Below are positions 1-7,451 of a stretch of 40,003 bases of DNA, one piece after another; within the stretch, counting starts at the first letter, position 1; each line of letters begins with the position of its first letter. The position numbers and the translations under genes were made by a program. Under the pieces are notes generated by a model. The model did not search any database. It was not told the DNA's origin and was given only the letters and a program-made list of their open reading frames with translations. Source of the stretch: Vicinamibacterales bacterium (lineage in GTDB: Bacteria > Acidobacteriota > Vicinamibacteria > Vicinamibacterales > JAKQTR01); assembly GCA_025456345.1 (NCBI GenBank), contig JALOKU010000024.1, forward strand, positions 1 to 40,003, in the 5' to 3' direction.

Positions 1-150
1 CAGGTAGAGCACCGCCAGCGTGAACCACCAGCGCTCGCCCACCACGCGCAAGGCCAGGATGACGAGGCCGAGCGCCAGCGGATACGCCACCGCCAGAAAC
101 GCAGCGGTCCACCGGAACATGCGGCCCGCTGAAGGGCCCGACGTGCCCAT
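1..150 (-). CDS. N-terminus of a membrane protein (partial, cut by window edge)
   Basis: Reading the minus strand from an ATG at 150 (or a second in-frame ATG at 120) gives an open frame that runs off the left edge. From the second Met the translation starts MFRWTAAFLAVAYPLALGL and continues with two hydrophobic stretches separated by a short charged loop (RVVGER), so it looks like the first one or two transmembrane segments of an inner-membrane protein. It is transcribed divergently from the propeller gene starting at 225. No clear Shine-Dalgarno precedes either ATG. Only 40-50 residues are visible, so no family can be assigned; the frame itself is supported by its hydrophobic, membrane-like composition. 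Confidence 0.5.
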   Translation of the reverse strand, partial: MGTSGPSAGRMFRWTAAFLAVAYPLALGLVILALRVVGERWWFTLAVLYL

Positions 151-196
151 GCCGGAGCAGTATCTCATGCCTCATCCCGGCACGTCCGCCGCGCGG

Positions 197-202
197 TATG
201 AT
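197..202 (+). promoter_or_regulatory. -10 element TATGAT of the first propeller gene
   Basis: TATGAT matches the sigma70 -10 consensus at five of six positions and lies 22 nt before the ATG at 225. A leader starting near 209 would contain the GGAGGA ribosome binding site at 215-220. No convincing -35 box is visible. The frame can also be read from the ATG at 198, but that codon overlaps this hexamer. Confidence 0.45.
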
Positions 203-224
203 GCGCGGGACCTCGGAGGACGCC

Positions 225-3200
225 ATGAGAACGCTCGCCGCCGCACTCCTGATTGCGCTGCTGCCGCCCTTGCCAGATGCCCTCGCGCAGACCTCTCCAC
301 AGGCTCCGGCCGTTGCCCGGCCCGCAACGGCTGCAGCGGCGGGGAAGCAGGCTCCAAAGGCCGGCCAGACACCGGTGAAGCCAGTCGTGCCGGCGCCTCT
401 CATCACGGCGGACCTCCTCGCGGGCCTCGAGTTCCGCAACATCGGCCCGGCGATCATGTCGGGCCGCATCAGCGATATCGTCATCCACCCGAAGCGGTGG
501 AAGACCGACAACGCGGGCACGACGTGGACGCCGATCTTCGACGCGCAGGGGGCCTACTCGATCGGCAGCATCACGCTGGACCCGACCAACCCGGAGACGG
601 TGTGGGTGGGCACGGGCGAGAACGTGAGCGGGCGACATGTGGGTTACGGGGACGGCGTCTACAAGAGCCTGAACGGCGGCAAGACGTGGACGAACACGGG
701 GCTCAAGAACTCGGAGCACATTGCCCGGATCCTCGTCGACCCCCGCAACCCGCTGGTCGTGTATGCCGCCGCGGAAGGGCCGCTGTGGTCGCCGGGCGGC
801 GAGCGCGGCCTCTACAAGTCCGCCGACGGCGGGAAGACGTGGGCGATCTCGCTCGAGATCTCGAAAGACACGGGCGTGACCTCGGCGGAGATGGACCCGT
901 CGAACCCGGACATCCTCTACGCGGCGGCCTACCAGCGCCGGCGCACGGTGGCCGCGTTCGTGGGCGGGGGCCCGGAGTCGGCGATCTACAAGAGTGAAGA
1001 CGCCGGCAAGACGTGGCGCAGGCTCGAGGTCGGGCTGCCCAAGGGCGACGTCGGCAAGATCGGCCTCGCGGTGTCGCCCATCGACCCGCGCGTCGTGTAT
1101 GCGACGGTCGAGGCGTCACCCGACGAGCGCGGCTTCTACCGATCCACGAACAAGGGCGAGAGCTTCGAAAAGCGCAGTCCGTTCATCAGCGGCGGCACGG
1201 GCCCGCACTACTACCAGGAGATCTTCGCCGACCCGAACACGTTCGACCGCGTCTACCAGATGAACCCGGGCCTGATGGTGACTGGCGACGGCGGCAAGAC
1301 GTTCGTGCGCGTGCCCGAGAAGAACAAACACGGCGACAACCACGCGATGGCCTTCGTGAAGGGCGACCCCGACTACATCCTGAACGGCAGTGACGGCGGG
1401 GTGTACGAAACCCACGACCGCGGCGAGACGTGGCGGTTCTTCGAGAACCTGCCCGTGACGCAGTTCTACAAGGTGGCCCTCGACAACGCGCTCCCGTTCT
1501 ACAACGTGCACGGCGGCACGCAGGACAACGGCAGCCAGATGGGGCCGTCGCGCACGCTCAACGCGAACGGCATCTCGAACTTCGACTGGACGATCACCTA
1601 CGGCGCCGACGGATACGCCATCGCCGTCGACCCGACCGACCCCGACACGGTGTATCTCGAGTGGCAGGAAGGCAACCTCCTCCGGTACGACCGGAAAAGC
1701 CACGAGACCGTCTACATCAGCCCGAAGCCCGGCCCCGGCGACCCTCCGTTGCGGTTCAACTGGGACTCGCCGGTCATCGTGAGCCCGCACGCGCACACGC
1801 GCATCTACTATGCGTCCCAATACGTGTGGCGCAGCGACGACCGCGGCGATTCGTGGACGCCGATCAGCCCCGACCTCACGCGCAACATCTTCCGCCTTAC
1901 GCAGCCGATCATGGGCCGCACGTGGAGCGCCGACGCGCTGTGGGACCACGGCGCGATGTCGATGTTCTCGACCATCACGACGCTCAGCGAGTCGCCGCTC
2001 GTCGAAGGGCTCATCTACGCGGGCACCGATGACGGACTGATCCAGGTGACGGAAGATGGAGGCGCGACCTGGCGGAAGGTCGAGAAGTTGCCGGGCGTTC
2101 CCGACAACTTCTTCGTCAACAAGATACGGGCGTCGGAGACTGACAAGGACACGGTGTTCGCCGCCGTCGACAGCCACAAGACCGGCGACTATGCGCCCTA
2201 CGTGCTCCGCAGCGACGACCGCGGGCGCACGTGGGCGTCGATCGCGGGCGACCTGCCGGCGCGCACGCTCGTGTGGGCCGTCGCGCAGGACCACGTGAAG
2301 CGCGAGTTGCTCTTTGCCGGAACGGAGTTCGGGATCTACACGACGCTCAACGGCGGCAAGAACTGGCACAAGCTCGGCGGCGGCGTGCCGACGATCTCGT
2401 TCCGCGACATCGAGATCCACGAGCGCGAGAACGACCTGGTGGGCGCCTCCTTCGGGCGCAGCTTCTTCGTCCTCGACGACTACTCGCCGCTGCGCCAGAT
2501 CGACGAGGCGGCCCTGGCTGCGCCGGCGATCCTGTTCCCCGTGAAGAAGGCGCTGTCCTACATCCCGCTGCGGCCCATCGACTCGTCGAGCAAGAACTCG
2601 CTGGGCGAGACGTTCTACCTCGCGCCGAATCCGCCCTTCGGGGCGATCTTCACGTACTACCTCAAGGACGGCCTGATGCCGGCGGCCGAGGCGCGCCGCG
2701 AGGCAGAGAAGAAGCTCGCCAAGGACGGGAAGCCCGTGACGTTCCCGGGCTGGGACGCGCTGCGCAAGGAAGAGCAGGAGGTGAAGCCGGAAATCGTGCT
2801 GACCGTTACCGACGAGGCGGGCCAGGTGGTGCGCCGCATCACCGGGCCGGCGGGCAAAGGCCTGCACCGCGTTGCCTGGGACTTGCGGTACCCCGCGGTC
2901 GACCCGACGCAGCTGGAATCGCCTGCGCGCGAGTCGTGGGAGTACGCCCCGCAGGGGCCGCTGGCGGTCCCGGGCACCTTCACCGTGACGTTGGCGAAGA
3001 AGGTGGATGGCGTGCTGGCGCCGCTCGGCTCACCGAAGACGTTCGTCGTCGAGTCGCTGACCCTCGCCACGCTGCCCGAGAAAGATAAGGCCGCGCTGCT
3101 GGCGTACCAGAAGAAGGCCGGCGAGCTTCAGCGGGCCATGATGGGCACCGTGGCGGCCGCCGGGGAAGCGCTGAAGAGCCTCTCCTACATGCGCAAGGCG

Positions 3201-3548
3201 CTGCTCGACACGCCGAAGGCCGATCCGGCGCTGATGGAGCAGGCGCGCGCGATCGAGACCGGCATCCAGGCGGCGATGCGGGAACTCGCGGGTGATTCGA
3301 CCGTCGGCCGGCGGAGCGAGGCGAGACTGCCGTCGCTGATGGACAGGGTCAGCACCCAGACGGGATCGACCGGGCCGGTCACGAAGACGGTGCTGCGCGA
3401 CTACGCGATCGCAGCCGACGGCTTCGTCGCCGTGCTCGAGAAATTGCGCGGACTGATCGACCGGGACCTCCGCAGTCTGGGGACGGCGATGGAGACAGCC
3501 GGCGCCCCGTGGACGCCCGGCCGCGGGCTCCCCGTGTGGAAGAAATAA
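225..3548 (+). CDS. Large secreted Asp-box (BNR/sortilin VPS10-like) beta-propeller protein, paralog 1
   Basis: The start is set at ATG 225, preceded by GGAGGA at 215-220; an upstream in-frame ATG at 198 has no such site. The 1107-residue product has a Sec signal peptide (about residues 1-22, ending ALAQ) and then many Asp-box repeats such as KSLNGGKTW, KSADGGKTW, RSDDRGDSW and TTLNGGKNW, which form seven- or ten-bladed propellers of the sortilin/VPS10 and sialidase-like fold. The last ~330 residues leave the propeller: a beta-sandwich-like module with VAWDLRYPA is followed by a helical tail. Two paralogs in this window share the same order of parts. Such proteins are usually labelled glycosyl hydrolases, but no catalytic residues can be shown; binding of extracellular peptide or glycan is equally possible. 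The first blade is shorter than in the paralogs. Its stop codon touches the convergent arginase-family gene. Confidence 0.88.
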   Translation: MRTLAAALLIALLPPLPDALAQTSPQAPAVARPATAAAAGKQAPKAGQTPVKPVVPAPLITADLLAGLEFRNIGPAIMSGRISDIVIHPKRWKTDNAGTTWTPIFDAQGAYSIGSITLDPTNPETVWVGTGENVSGRHVGYGDGVYKSLNGGKTWTNTGLKNSEHIARILVDPRNPLVVYAAAEGPLWSPGGERGLYKSADGGKTWAISLEISKDTGVTSAEMDPSNPDILYAAAYQRRRTVAAFVGGGPESAIYKSEDAGKTWRRLEVGLPKGDVGKIGLAVSPIDPRVVYATVEASPDERGFYRSTNKGESFEKRSPFISGGTGPHYYQEIFADPNTFDRVYQMNPGLMVTGDGGKTFVRVPEKNKHGDNHAMAFVKGDPDYILNGSDGGVYETHDRGETWRFFENLPVTQFYKVALDNALPFYNVHGGTQDNGSQMGPSRTLNANGISNFDWTITYGADGYAIAVDPTDPDTVYLEWQEGNLLRYDRKSHETVYISPKPGPGDPPLRFNWDSPVIVSPHAHTRIYYASQYVWRSDDRGDSWTPISPDLTRNIFRLTQPIMGRTWSADALWDHGAMSMFSTITTLSESPLVEGLIYAGTDDGLIQVTEDGGATWRKVEKLPGVPDNFFVNKIRASETDKDTVFAAVDSHKTGDYAPYVLRSDDRGRTWASIAGDLPARTLVWAVAQDHVKRELLFAGTEFGIYTTLNGGKNWHKLGGGVPTISFRDIEIHERENDLVGASFGRSFFVLDDYSPLRQIDEAALAAPAILFPVKKALSYIPLRPIDSSSKNSLGETFYLAPNPPFGAIFTYYLKDGLMPAAEARREAEKKLAKDGKPVTFPGWDALRKEEQEVKPEIVLTVTDEAGQVVRRITGPAGKGLHRVAWDLRYPAVDPTQLESPARESWEYAPQGPLAVPGTFTVTLAKKVDGVLAPLGSPKTFVVESLTLATLPEKDKAALLAYQKKAGELQRAMMGTVAAAGEALKSLSYMRKALLDTPKADPALMEQARAIETGIQAAMRELAGDSTVGRRSEARLPSLMDRVSTQTGSTGPVTKTVLRDYAIAADGFVAVLEKLRGLIDRDLRSLGTAMETAGAPWTPGRGLPVWKK

Positions 3549-4352
3549 CTACGCGCTCGCCATCCGCGCGGCGAGTTCCTTGAGGAGCTTGGCGGCGACG
3601 TGGGCGGTCAGCCCGAGCGGATCCTGACTCGCGTTGAACTCGACGATGTCGGCGCCGACGGGAGGAGAGGGGAGCGCGTGCACGAGGCCGATGACGTCGC
3701 GCGCGCTCAAGCCTCCAGGCTCGCAGTGCGACACGCCCGGGGCGAATGCCGGGTCGAGCCCGTCGAGATCGATGGACACGTAAACCGGCCCCGTGACCTC
3801 GGGGCGGGAGCCGGCTGCCCACGCGCGCATGTCGATGGTCTCGACGCCGAAGCGCCGCGCCTGCTCGCGTTGGTGCCCGTTCATCGTCCGGATGCCCACC
3901 TGCACCAGGCGCGCCGCCAAACCCTCTTCCATGATGCGGGCGAACGGACAGGCGTGCGACAGCCGGTTTCCTTCGAACTGGTCGTACAGATCGGGGTGGG
4001 CGTCGATGTGGAGAATCGTCAGCCCGTGATGGCGTGCCGCGACCGCCCGCACCACGGGATACGTCACGGCGTGATCGCCGCCGATAACGAGGGGCGAGCC
4101 GCCGTCTGCAATCAACAAACGGACCGCGCCCTCAATCATCCCGATCGCGCCGGCTGAATCCGGAAGAGTGAGGTCGCCAGCGTCGGCGATCCGCCCCGGC
4201 GCGCCGAGATCAACCCCGAGCTCGCTCCACAAATTGGACGCCGGCGAAAAGAGGGCCTGGCGGACAAGAGGCGGCGCCTTGGCGGCTCCGCGCATGAACG
4301 AAGAATGCACGTCCCAGGGGACGCCGATGAGCGTCGGTGTCGAAGGTCCCAT
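3549..4352 (-). CDS. Arginase/agmatinase/formimidoylglutamase family ureohydrolase
   Basis: The 267-residue protein has the full binuclear-manganese site of ureohydrolases: GGDH (His94), DAHPD (Asp117, His119, Asp121) and SIDLDGLDP (Asp195, Asp197). The family hydrolyses guanidino groups (arginine, agmatine, guanidinobutyrate, formimidoylglutamate) to urea or formamide plus amine in the cytoplasm. The usual AP-GTG-PEPGG loop reads AFAPGVSHCEPGG here, so the substrate loop is atypical and substrate cannot be assigned. Length is slightly short for the family (about 290-320). No Shine-Dalgarno precedes the ATG at 4352; a TACAAT hexamer ends 6 nt before it, which suggests a leaderless transcript. 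It is a single gene, convergent with the first propeller gene with no bases between the two stop codons, so no room for a terminator. Confidence 0.9.
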   Translation of the reverse strand: MGPSTPTLIGVPWDVHSSFMRGAAKAPPLVRQALFSPASNLWSELGVDLGAPGRIADAGDLTLPDSAGAIGMIEGAVRLLIADGGSPLVIGGDHAVTYPVVRAVAARHHGLTILHIDAHPDLYDQFEGNRLSHACPFARIMEEGLAARLVQVGIRTMNGHQREQARRFGVETIDMRAWAAGSRPEVTGPVYVSIDLDGLDPAFAPGVSHCEPGGLSARDVIGLVHALPSPPVGADIVEFNASQDPLGLTAHVAAKLLKELAARMASA

Positions 4353-4358
4353 GCGCGC

Positions 4359-4364
4359 ATTGTA
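4359..4364 (-). promoter_or_regulatory. -10 element TACAAT of the arginase-family gene, leaderless layout
   Basis: On the minus strand TACAAT is followed by six bases (GCGCGC) and then the ATG at 4352. Transcription beginning about seven bases after the hexamer would start at the start codon, fitting the lack of any ribosome binding site. No clear -35 box is present. Confidence 0.45.
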
Positions 4365-4413
4365 AGGGGACCTGGTCCGTGTGCAGTCTCAGCATCGTCC
4401 GGAGGGAGCACGT

Positions 4414-4469
4414 GTGGCAGTTTCTGCCACGGCCAATTGGAACCTGCCGGATTCGCATTGAAATCCGGC
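4414..4469. repeat. Two inverted repeats between the arginase-family gene and the toxin-antitoxin pair
   Basis: GTGGCAG-TTT-CTGCCAC at 4414-4430 is a perfect 7-bp inverted repeat with a 3-nt loop. GCCGGATT / AATCCGGC at 4446-4453 and 4462-4469 is a perfect 8-bp inverted repeat around an 8-nt loop. Neither is followed by a T-run, so they are more likely operators or stable RNA hairpins than terminators. Both lie in the 203-nt divergent region. Confidence 0.4.
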
Positions 4470-4519
4470 GGAATGACCGGGGCGGCCGGTGGCACAAGGC
4501 GTGCAGAGTCCCATTTCGA

Positions 4520-4548
4520 TTGACGGCTGACGTGACGTACTACATTAT
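4520..4548 (+). promoter_or_regulatory. Sigma70 promoter of the antitoxin-toxin operon
   Basis: TTGACG (4520-4525) is separated by 17 bp from CATTAT (4543-4548), a 4/6 match to the -10 consensus. A transcript would begin about 4555-4556, on the antitoxin ATG itself, so the mRNA would be leaderless. The -10 lies inside the 19-bp palindrome at 4537-4555. Confidence 0.5.
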
Positions 4549-4555
4549 GTAGTAC
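4537..4555. promoter_or_regulatory. Perfect 19-bp palindromic operator before the antitoxin gene
   Basis: GTACTACAT-T-ATGTAGTAC has two perfect 9-bp arms around one base, and the antitoxin ATG follows directly at 4556. It covers the predicted -10 box. Antitoxins of the Phd/YefM fold repress their own operon by binding short palindromes at the promoter, so this is the expected autoregulatory site; the assignment to this protein is an inference from position and symmetry. Confidence 0.7.
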
Positions 4556-4807
4556 ATGAAACCCGTCACGGTCTCCATGCGAGAACTGCAGCAGAACCTC
4601 AAGCAGGTGATCGGGCGCGTCGAACGCGGAGAAACGCTGGAGCTCACGCGGCGGCGGCGTGTCGTCGCCCGCCTCGTGCCCGCGGCCGAGGTCAGGCCCG
4701 TGCCGCCATGGCCCGATCTCGAAGCGCGGGCCCGTTCCATCTTCGGCGACCGCATCATGAAGCCGGCCGGCTCGACCCTGCTGCTCAGAGCCCGCGGCAG
4801 ATGGTAA
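4556..4807 (+). CDS. Phd/YefM-family antitoxin
   Basis: This 83-residue protein begins MKPVTVSMRELQQNLKQVI, the characteristic N-terminal DNA-binding fold of Phd/YefM antitoxins (beta strand, then the RELQ helix), followed by VERGETLELTRRRRVVARLVP. Its C-terminal ~35 residues (from PPWPDLEAR to RARGRW) would be the flexible part that wraps the toxin. It shares ATGGTAA with the downstream toxin start (a 7-nt overlap), so the two are translationally coupled. The start at 4556 follows the operator palindrome without a Shine-Dalgarno; a second in-frame ATG at 4577 would cut off the first strand of the fold. The partner is a PIN-domain toxin rather than a RelE-type one, a common mixed pairing. Confidence 0.88.
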   Translation: MKPVTVSMRELQQNLKQVIGRVERGETLELTRRRRVVARLVPAAEVRPVPPWPDLEARARSIFGDRIMKPAGSTLLLRARGRW

Positions 4808-5268
4808 CCACCTTCTTCGACTCGAGCGTCCTGGCGGCGTTCTACCTCGCTGAGCCGTGTTCTGCCGCTGCCCGCAAAGCGGTAGCAGGGGTGCCCGTGG
4901 TGCCGTATACGGCCCTTCACCACCTCGAGGTGCGCAACGCGTTTCGCCTGCTGGTCGCCTGGAAGCGGATGACAGCCGGGCAGTTGGCGGCCGTGCTGTC
5001 CCGGCTGGAGGAGGACATCGACGCTGGCAGGCTGGCGCAGATGCACGTGAGTCTCGACGCGGTGTTCTCACGGGCCGAGGAACTGTCGGAGCGCCACTCC
5101 CGGCGGCTGTTGACCCGAAGCCTCGATGTACTTCACGTTGCGGCAGCGCTCGAACTGTCCTGCCCGCGGTTTGTGACGCTCGATACCCGGCAGAGCCGGC
5201 TTGCCGCCGCGTGCGGGTTGAACGTCACCAACTTGCGCGGGAAGGCGAGTGGTCGCCGGCAGAACTGA
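4801..5268 (+). CDS. vapC: PIN-domain toxin (VapC family ribonuclease)
   Basis: The 155-residue product has the four acidic residues of the PIN active site in the right order and context: Asp7 (FFDSSVLAA), Glu43 (HHLEVRNAF), Asp109 (SLDVLHVAAA) and Asp128 (VTLDTRQSRLA). VapC toxins are magnesium-dependent RNases that cut tRNA or rRNA and are held inactive by the antitoxin encoded just upstream. The start at 4801 overlaps the antitoxin stop (ATGGTAA). Length and motif spacing are complete, so it appears intact and probably active. After it come 126 nt with a heptamer repeat and no clear terminator. Confidence 0.92.
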   Translation: MVTTFFDSSVLAAFYLAEPCSAAARKAVAGVPVVPYTALHHLEVRNAFRLLVAWKRMTAGQLAAVLSRLEEDIDAGRLAQMHVSLDAVFSRAEELSERHSRRLLTRSLDVLHVAAALELSCPRFVTLDTRQSRLAAACGLNVTNLRGKASGRRQN

Positions 5269-5324
5269 AACGCCTGTTCGAGAAGCCCGGCCTCCATCTC
5301 AATAGGTGTGTGCCGCACTTTGTC

Positions 5325-5355
5325 CGAATCCCGAATCCCGAATCCCGAGTCCCGA
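5325..5355. repeat. Heptanucleotide tandem repeat array (CGAATCC / GGGATTC)
   Basis: Four 7-bp units of CGAATCC lie in tandem (5325-5331, 5332-5338, 5339-5345, 5346-5352; the last reads CGAGTCC), plus a partial unit. On the minus strand the unit is GGGATTC, once GGGACTC. It fills the space between the toxin gene and the phosphoesterase promoter. Two other period-7 G-rich arrays occur at 21436-21470 and 36133-36174. Confidence 0.85.
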
Positions 5356-5382
5356 CCGTGGACGCGGCGCGCGAGGATGGGC

Positions 5383-5388
5383 TAGGCT
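5383..5388 (+). promoter_or_regulatory. Possible -10 element TAGGCT of the phosphoesterase gene, leaderless layout
   Basis: TAGGCT ends 6 nt before the ATG at 5395, and TGGACG (5359-5364) lies 18 bp upstream as a weak -35. No Shine-Dalgarno is present between them, so a leaderless transcript is plausible. The hexamer is only a moderate match to consensus. Confidence 0.3.
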
Positions 5389-5394
5389 CATCTG

Positions 5395-7380
5395 ATGATA
5401 CCGAACCGCAGCCTCGGACGTCTGTTGGCCACGAGCACCGCCATCCTCTTCACCGCGGCCCTGCTCACGGCGGCGCGGCCGTCTGCCCAGCAGGCCGTGC
5501 AGCCGGCGGCGCAGGCGAACCCTCAGCAAGCCATCACGGCCCCGGTGCCGAGCCACAGCGCGGGCCCCGTTGTACCCAGGATTGTTGCCGGCATCACGAA
5601 GACGCCGCAGGGCCGCCTGGTGTTTGAGATTCCCGGCCAGGCCCCGGCGCTGGAAGCGTATCGGCCGCCGATCTGGACGATGGCGCAGGTCCGCGGCAAC
5701 CCGCGCGGCACGGAGAACGGCATCGCCCTCGACTTCGCCAGACCCGACTTCGCGGGCACGCTCATCTTCGGCCTGATCCCGTACCGCGACACGAAGTACC
5801 CGCAGCCGGTTTACCGCACCAGCGTGCCCATCGCCGCCGGCAAGGCTGAAATCAACATCAAGACCAGCATCACCGATCGTTACGACATGGTGGGCTGGCA
5901 GAAGTCCGGGACGGGCGTGGTGGGCTACCGCGTTGTCTCGCAGACCGGCGGCATGATCTACGACGGCCGCGTCCGCTTCAAGGGATTCGGCCCCTTCGAG
6001 ATCGACGTGACGATGGTCGAGGGGCCGTTTGTGGGGAACGTGGAGCCGCGGCAGGCGGTGATCTCGTTCCAGCTCGACCGGCCGTCACCGTGCGCGGTCG
6101 TCGTCGCCGAGCGGACCGTCCCGTGCAAGGTCGGCGAGACGCGGCAGGAGATCGTCATCGACCGGCTCCAGCCGGCCAAGGACTACGCCTACACGGTGCG
6201 GTACGGCGAGAACGAGGAAACCTACGGCTTCCGCACCGCGCCGCTGCCGGGCACGCGCAAGCCGTTCGTGTTCGCGTACGCGAGCGATTCGCGCGGCGGC
6301 CAGGGCGGGGGCGAGCGCAACTTCAACGGGCCCAACGCGTACATCATCCGCCGGCTGATGGCCGTCACCGCGTCGCGCGGAGCCGCCTTCATGCAGTTCA
6401 CGGGCGACCTGGTGAGCGGGTATGTCATCAGCCCCGATCAGTTGATCTACGAGCTGGCCAACTGGAAGCGCGCCGTCGAGCCGCAGGCGCACTGGATGCC
6501 GGTGTACACGGGCCTTGGCAACCACGAAGCGATCCTCCGGGAGTTCTCGGGCGCCGGCGCGCGGTCGGTGCGCGTGGCCCGCTTCCCCTACGACACCGAG
6601 TCGTCCGAAGCGGTCTTCGCGCGCGAGCTCGTGAATCCGGAGAACGGCCCGGCCAGCGAGGACGGCGCGGCGTACGACCCCGACCCGCTGGCGACGGACT
6701 TCCCCCCGTACCGCCGCAACGTGTTCTGGTACCAGTACGACAACGCGGCCATGGTGGTGCTGAACTCGGACTACTGGTACACGCCTTCCGTGGCGACGGT
6801 GCCGGAGTCGGGCGGCAACCTGCACGGCTACCTGATGGATCAGCAGATCGCCTGGCTCGAGAAGACGCTCGGCGAGCTCGAGCGCAACAAGACGATCGAT
6901 CACGTGTTCCTGACGGTGCACACGCCGCTCTTCCCCAACGGCGGGCACGTGGGCGACGCGATGTGGTACAGCGGGAACAACACGCCGAGAGCCACGGTTG
7001 CGGGGAAGCCGGTGGCAAAGGGCATCATCGAGCGGCGCGACGACCTGCTCACGCTCATCCAGCAGCACCCGAAGGTGCTGGCGGTGTTCACCGGCGACGA
7101 GCACAACTACAACAAGACGCGCCTCGACGCCACGGTGCCCATCTACCCGCCCAACTGGGACAAGCCGAAGGTGGAACTGAAGCGGCCGTTCTGGCAGATC
7201 AACAACGGCGCCGCCGGCGCGCCGTACTACGCGCAGGACGACACGCCCTGGTCGGCCGCGGTGAGCGGGTTCTCCACCCAGCACGCCATCTGCCTCCTCA
7301 GCGTCGAGGGCCTGAAGGTGCGGCTCGAAACGGTGAACCCCGAGACGCTCGAGGTGCTGGACCGCGCGGTGCTGCGGTAG
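5395..7380 (+). CDS. Secreted calcineurin-like metallophosphoesterase (purple-acid-phosphatase-like)
   Basis: The 661-residue protein begins with a signal peptide (hydrophobic core ATSTAILFTAALLTAA, cleavage near residue 30). A beta-rich N-terminal half with a fibronectin-III-like region (about 200-290) precedes the catalytic domain. The metallophosphoesterase metal ligands are visible: Asp298 in ASDSRGG, Asp338 in FTGDLVSG, Asn376/His377 in GLGNHEAI, His509 in TVHTPLF, and His570 in TGDEHNY. This order is that of purple acid phosphatases and related phosphohydrolases, acting in the periplasm or outside on phosphate esters. The spacing between first and second motifs contains a Gly-rich insertion (RGGQGGGER). 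It appears to be a single gene. Substrate is unknown. Confidence 0.88.
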   Translation: MIPNRSLGRLLATSTAILFTAALLTAARPSAQQAVQPAAQANPQQAITAPVPSHSAGPVVPRIVAGITKTPQGRLVFEIPGQAPALEAYRPPIWTMAQVRGNPRGTENGIALDFARPDFAGTLIFGLIPYRDTKYPQPVYRTSVPIAAGKAEINIKTSITDRYDMVGWQKSGTGVVGYRVVSQTGGMIYDGRVRFKGFGPFEIDVTMVEGPFVGNVEPRQAVISFQLDRPSPCAVVVAERTVPCKVGETRQEIVIDRLQPAKDYAYTVRYGENEETYGFRTAPLPGTRKPFVFAYASDSRGGQGGGERNFNGPNAYIIRRLMAVTASRGAAFMQFTGDLVSGYVISPDQLIYELANWKRAVEPQAHWMPVYTGLGNHEAILREFSGAGARSVRVARFPYDTESSEAVFARELVNPENGPASEDGAAYDPDPLATDFPPYRRNVFWYQYDNAAMVVLNSDYWYTPSVATVPESGGNLHGYLMDQQIAWLEKTLGELERNKTIDHVFLTVHTPLFPNGGHVGDAMWYSGNNTPRATVAGKPVAKGIIERRDDLLTLIQQHPKVLAVFTGDEHNYNKTRLDATVPIYPPNWDKPKVELKRPFWQINNGAAGAPYYAQDDTPWSAAVSGFSTQHAICLLSVEGLKVRLETVNPETLEVLDRAVLR

Positions 7381-7416
7381 GAGTCCGCGGTCTCCTTACG
7401 GCGGCGCGGATCGGAC

Positions 7417-7422
7417 TAGAAT
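7417..7422 (+). promoter_or_regulatory. -10 element TAGAAT of the second propeller gene
   Basis: TAGAAT (5/6 match to the -10 consensus) lies 29 nt before the ATG at 7452 with the GGGAGG ribosome binding site (7437-7442) in the short leader. No recognisable -35 box. Confidence 0.4.
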
Positions 7423-7451
7423 TCAGCAGCCGTCGAGGGAGGCAGCAGCCA

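Noticed and set aside
1116..2867. A 583-codon open frame on the minus strand opposite the first propeller gene
   Set aside because: GC-rich third positions leave few stops on the opposite strand; the translation is rich in Arg, Val and His with no domain, while the plus strand encodes clear Asp-box blades.
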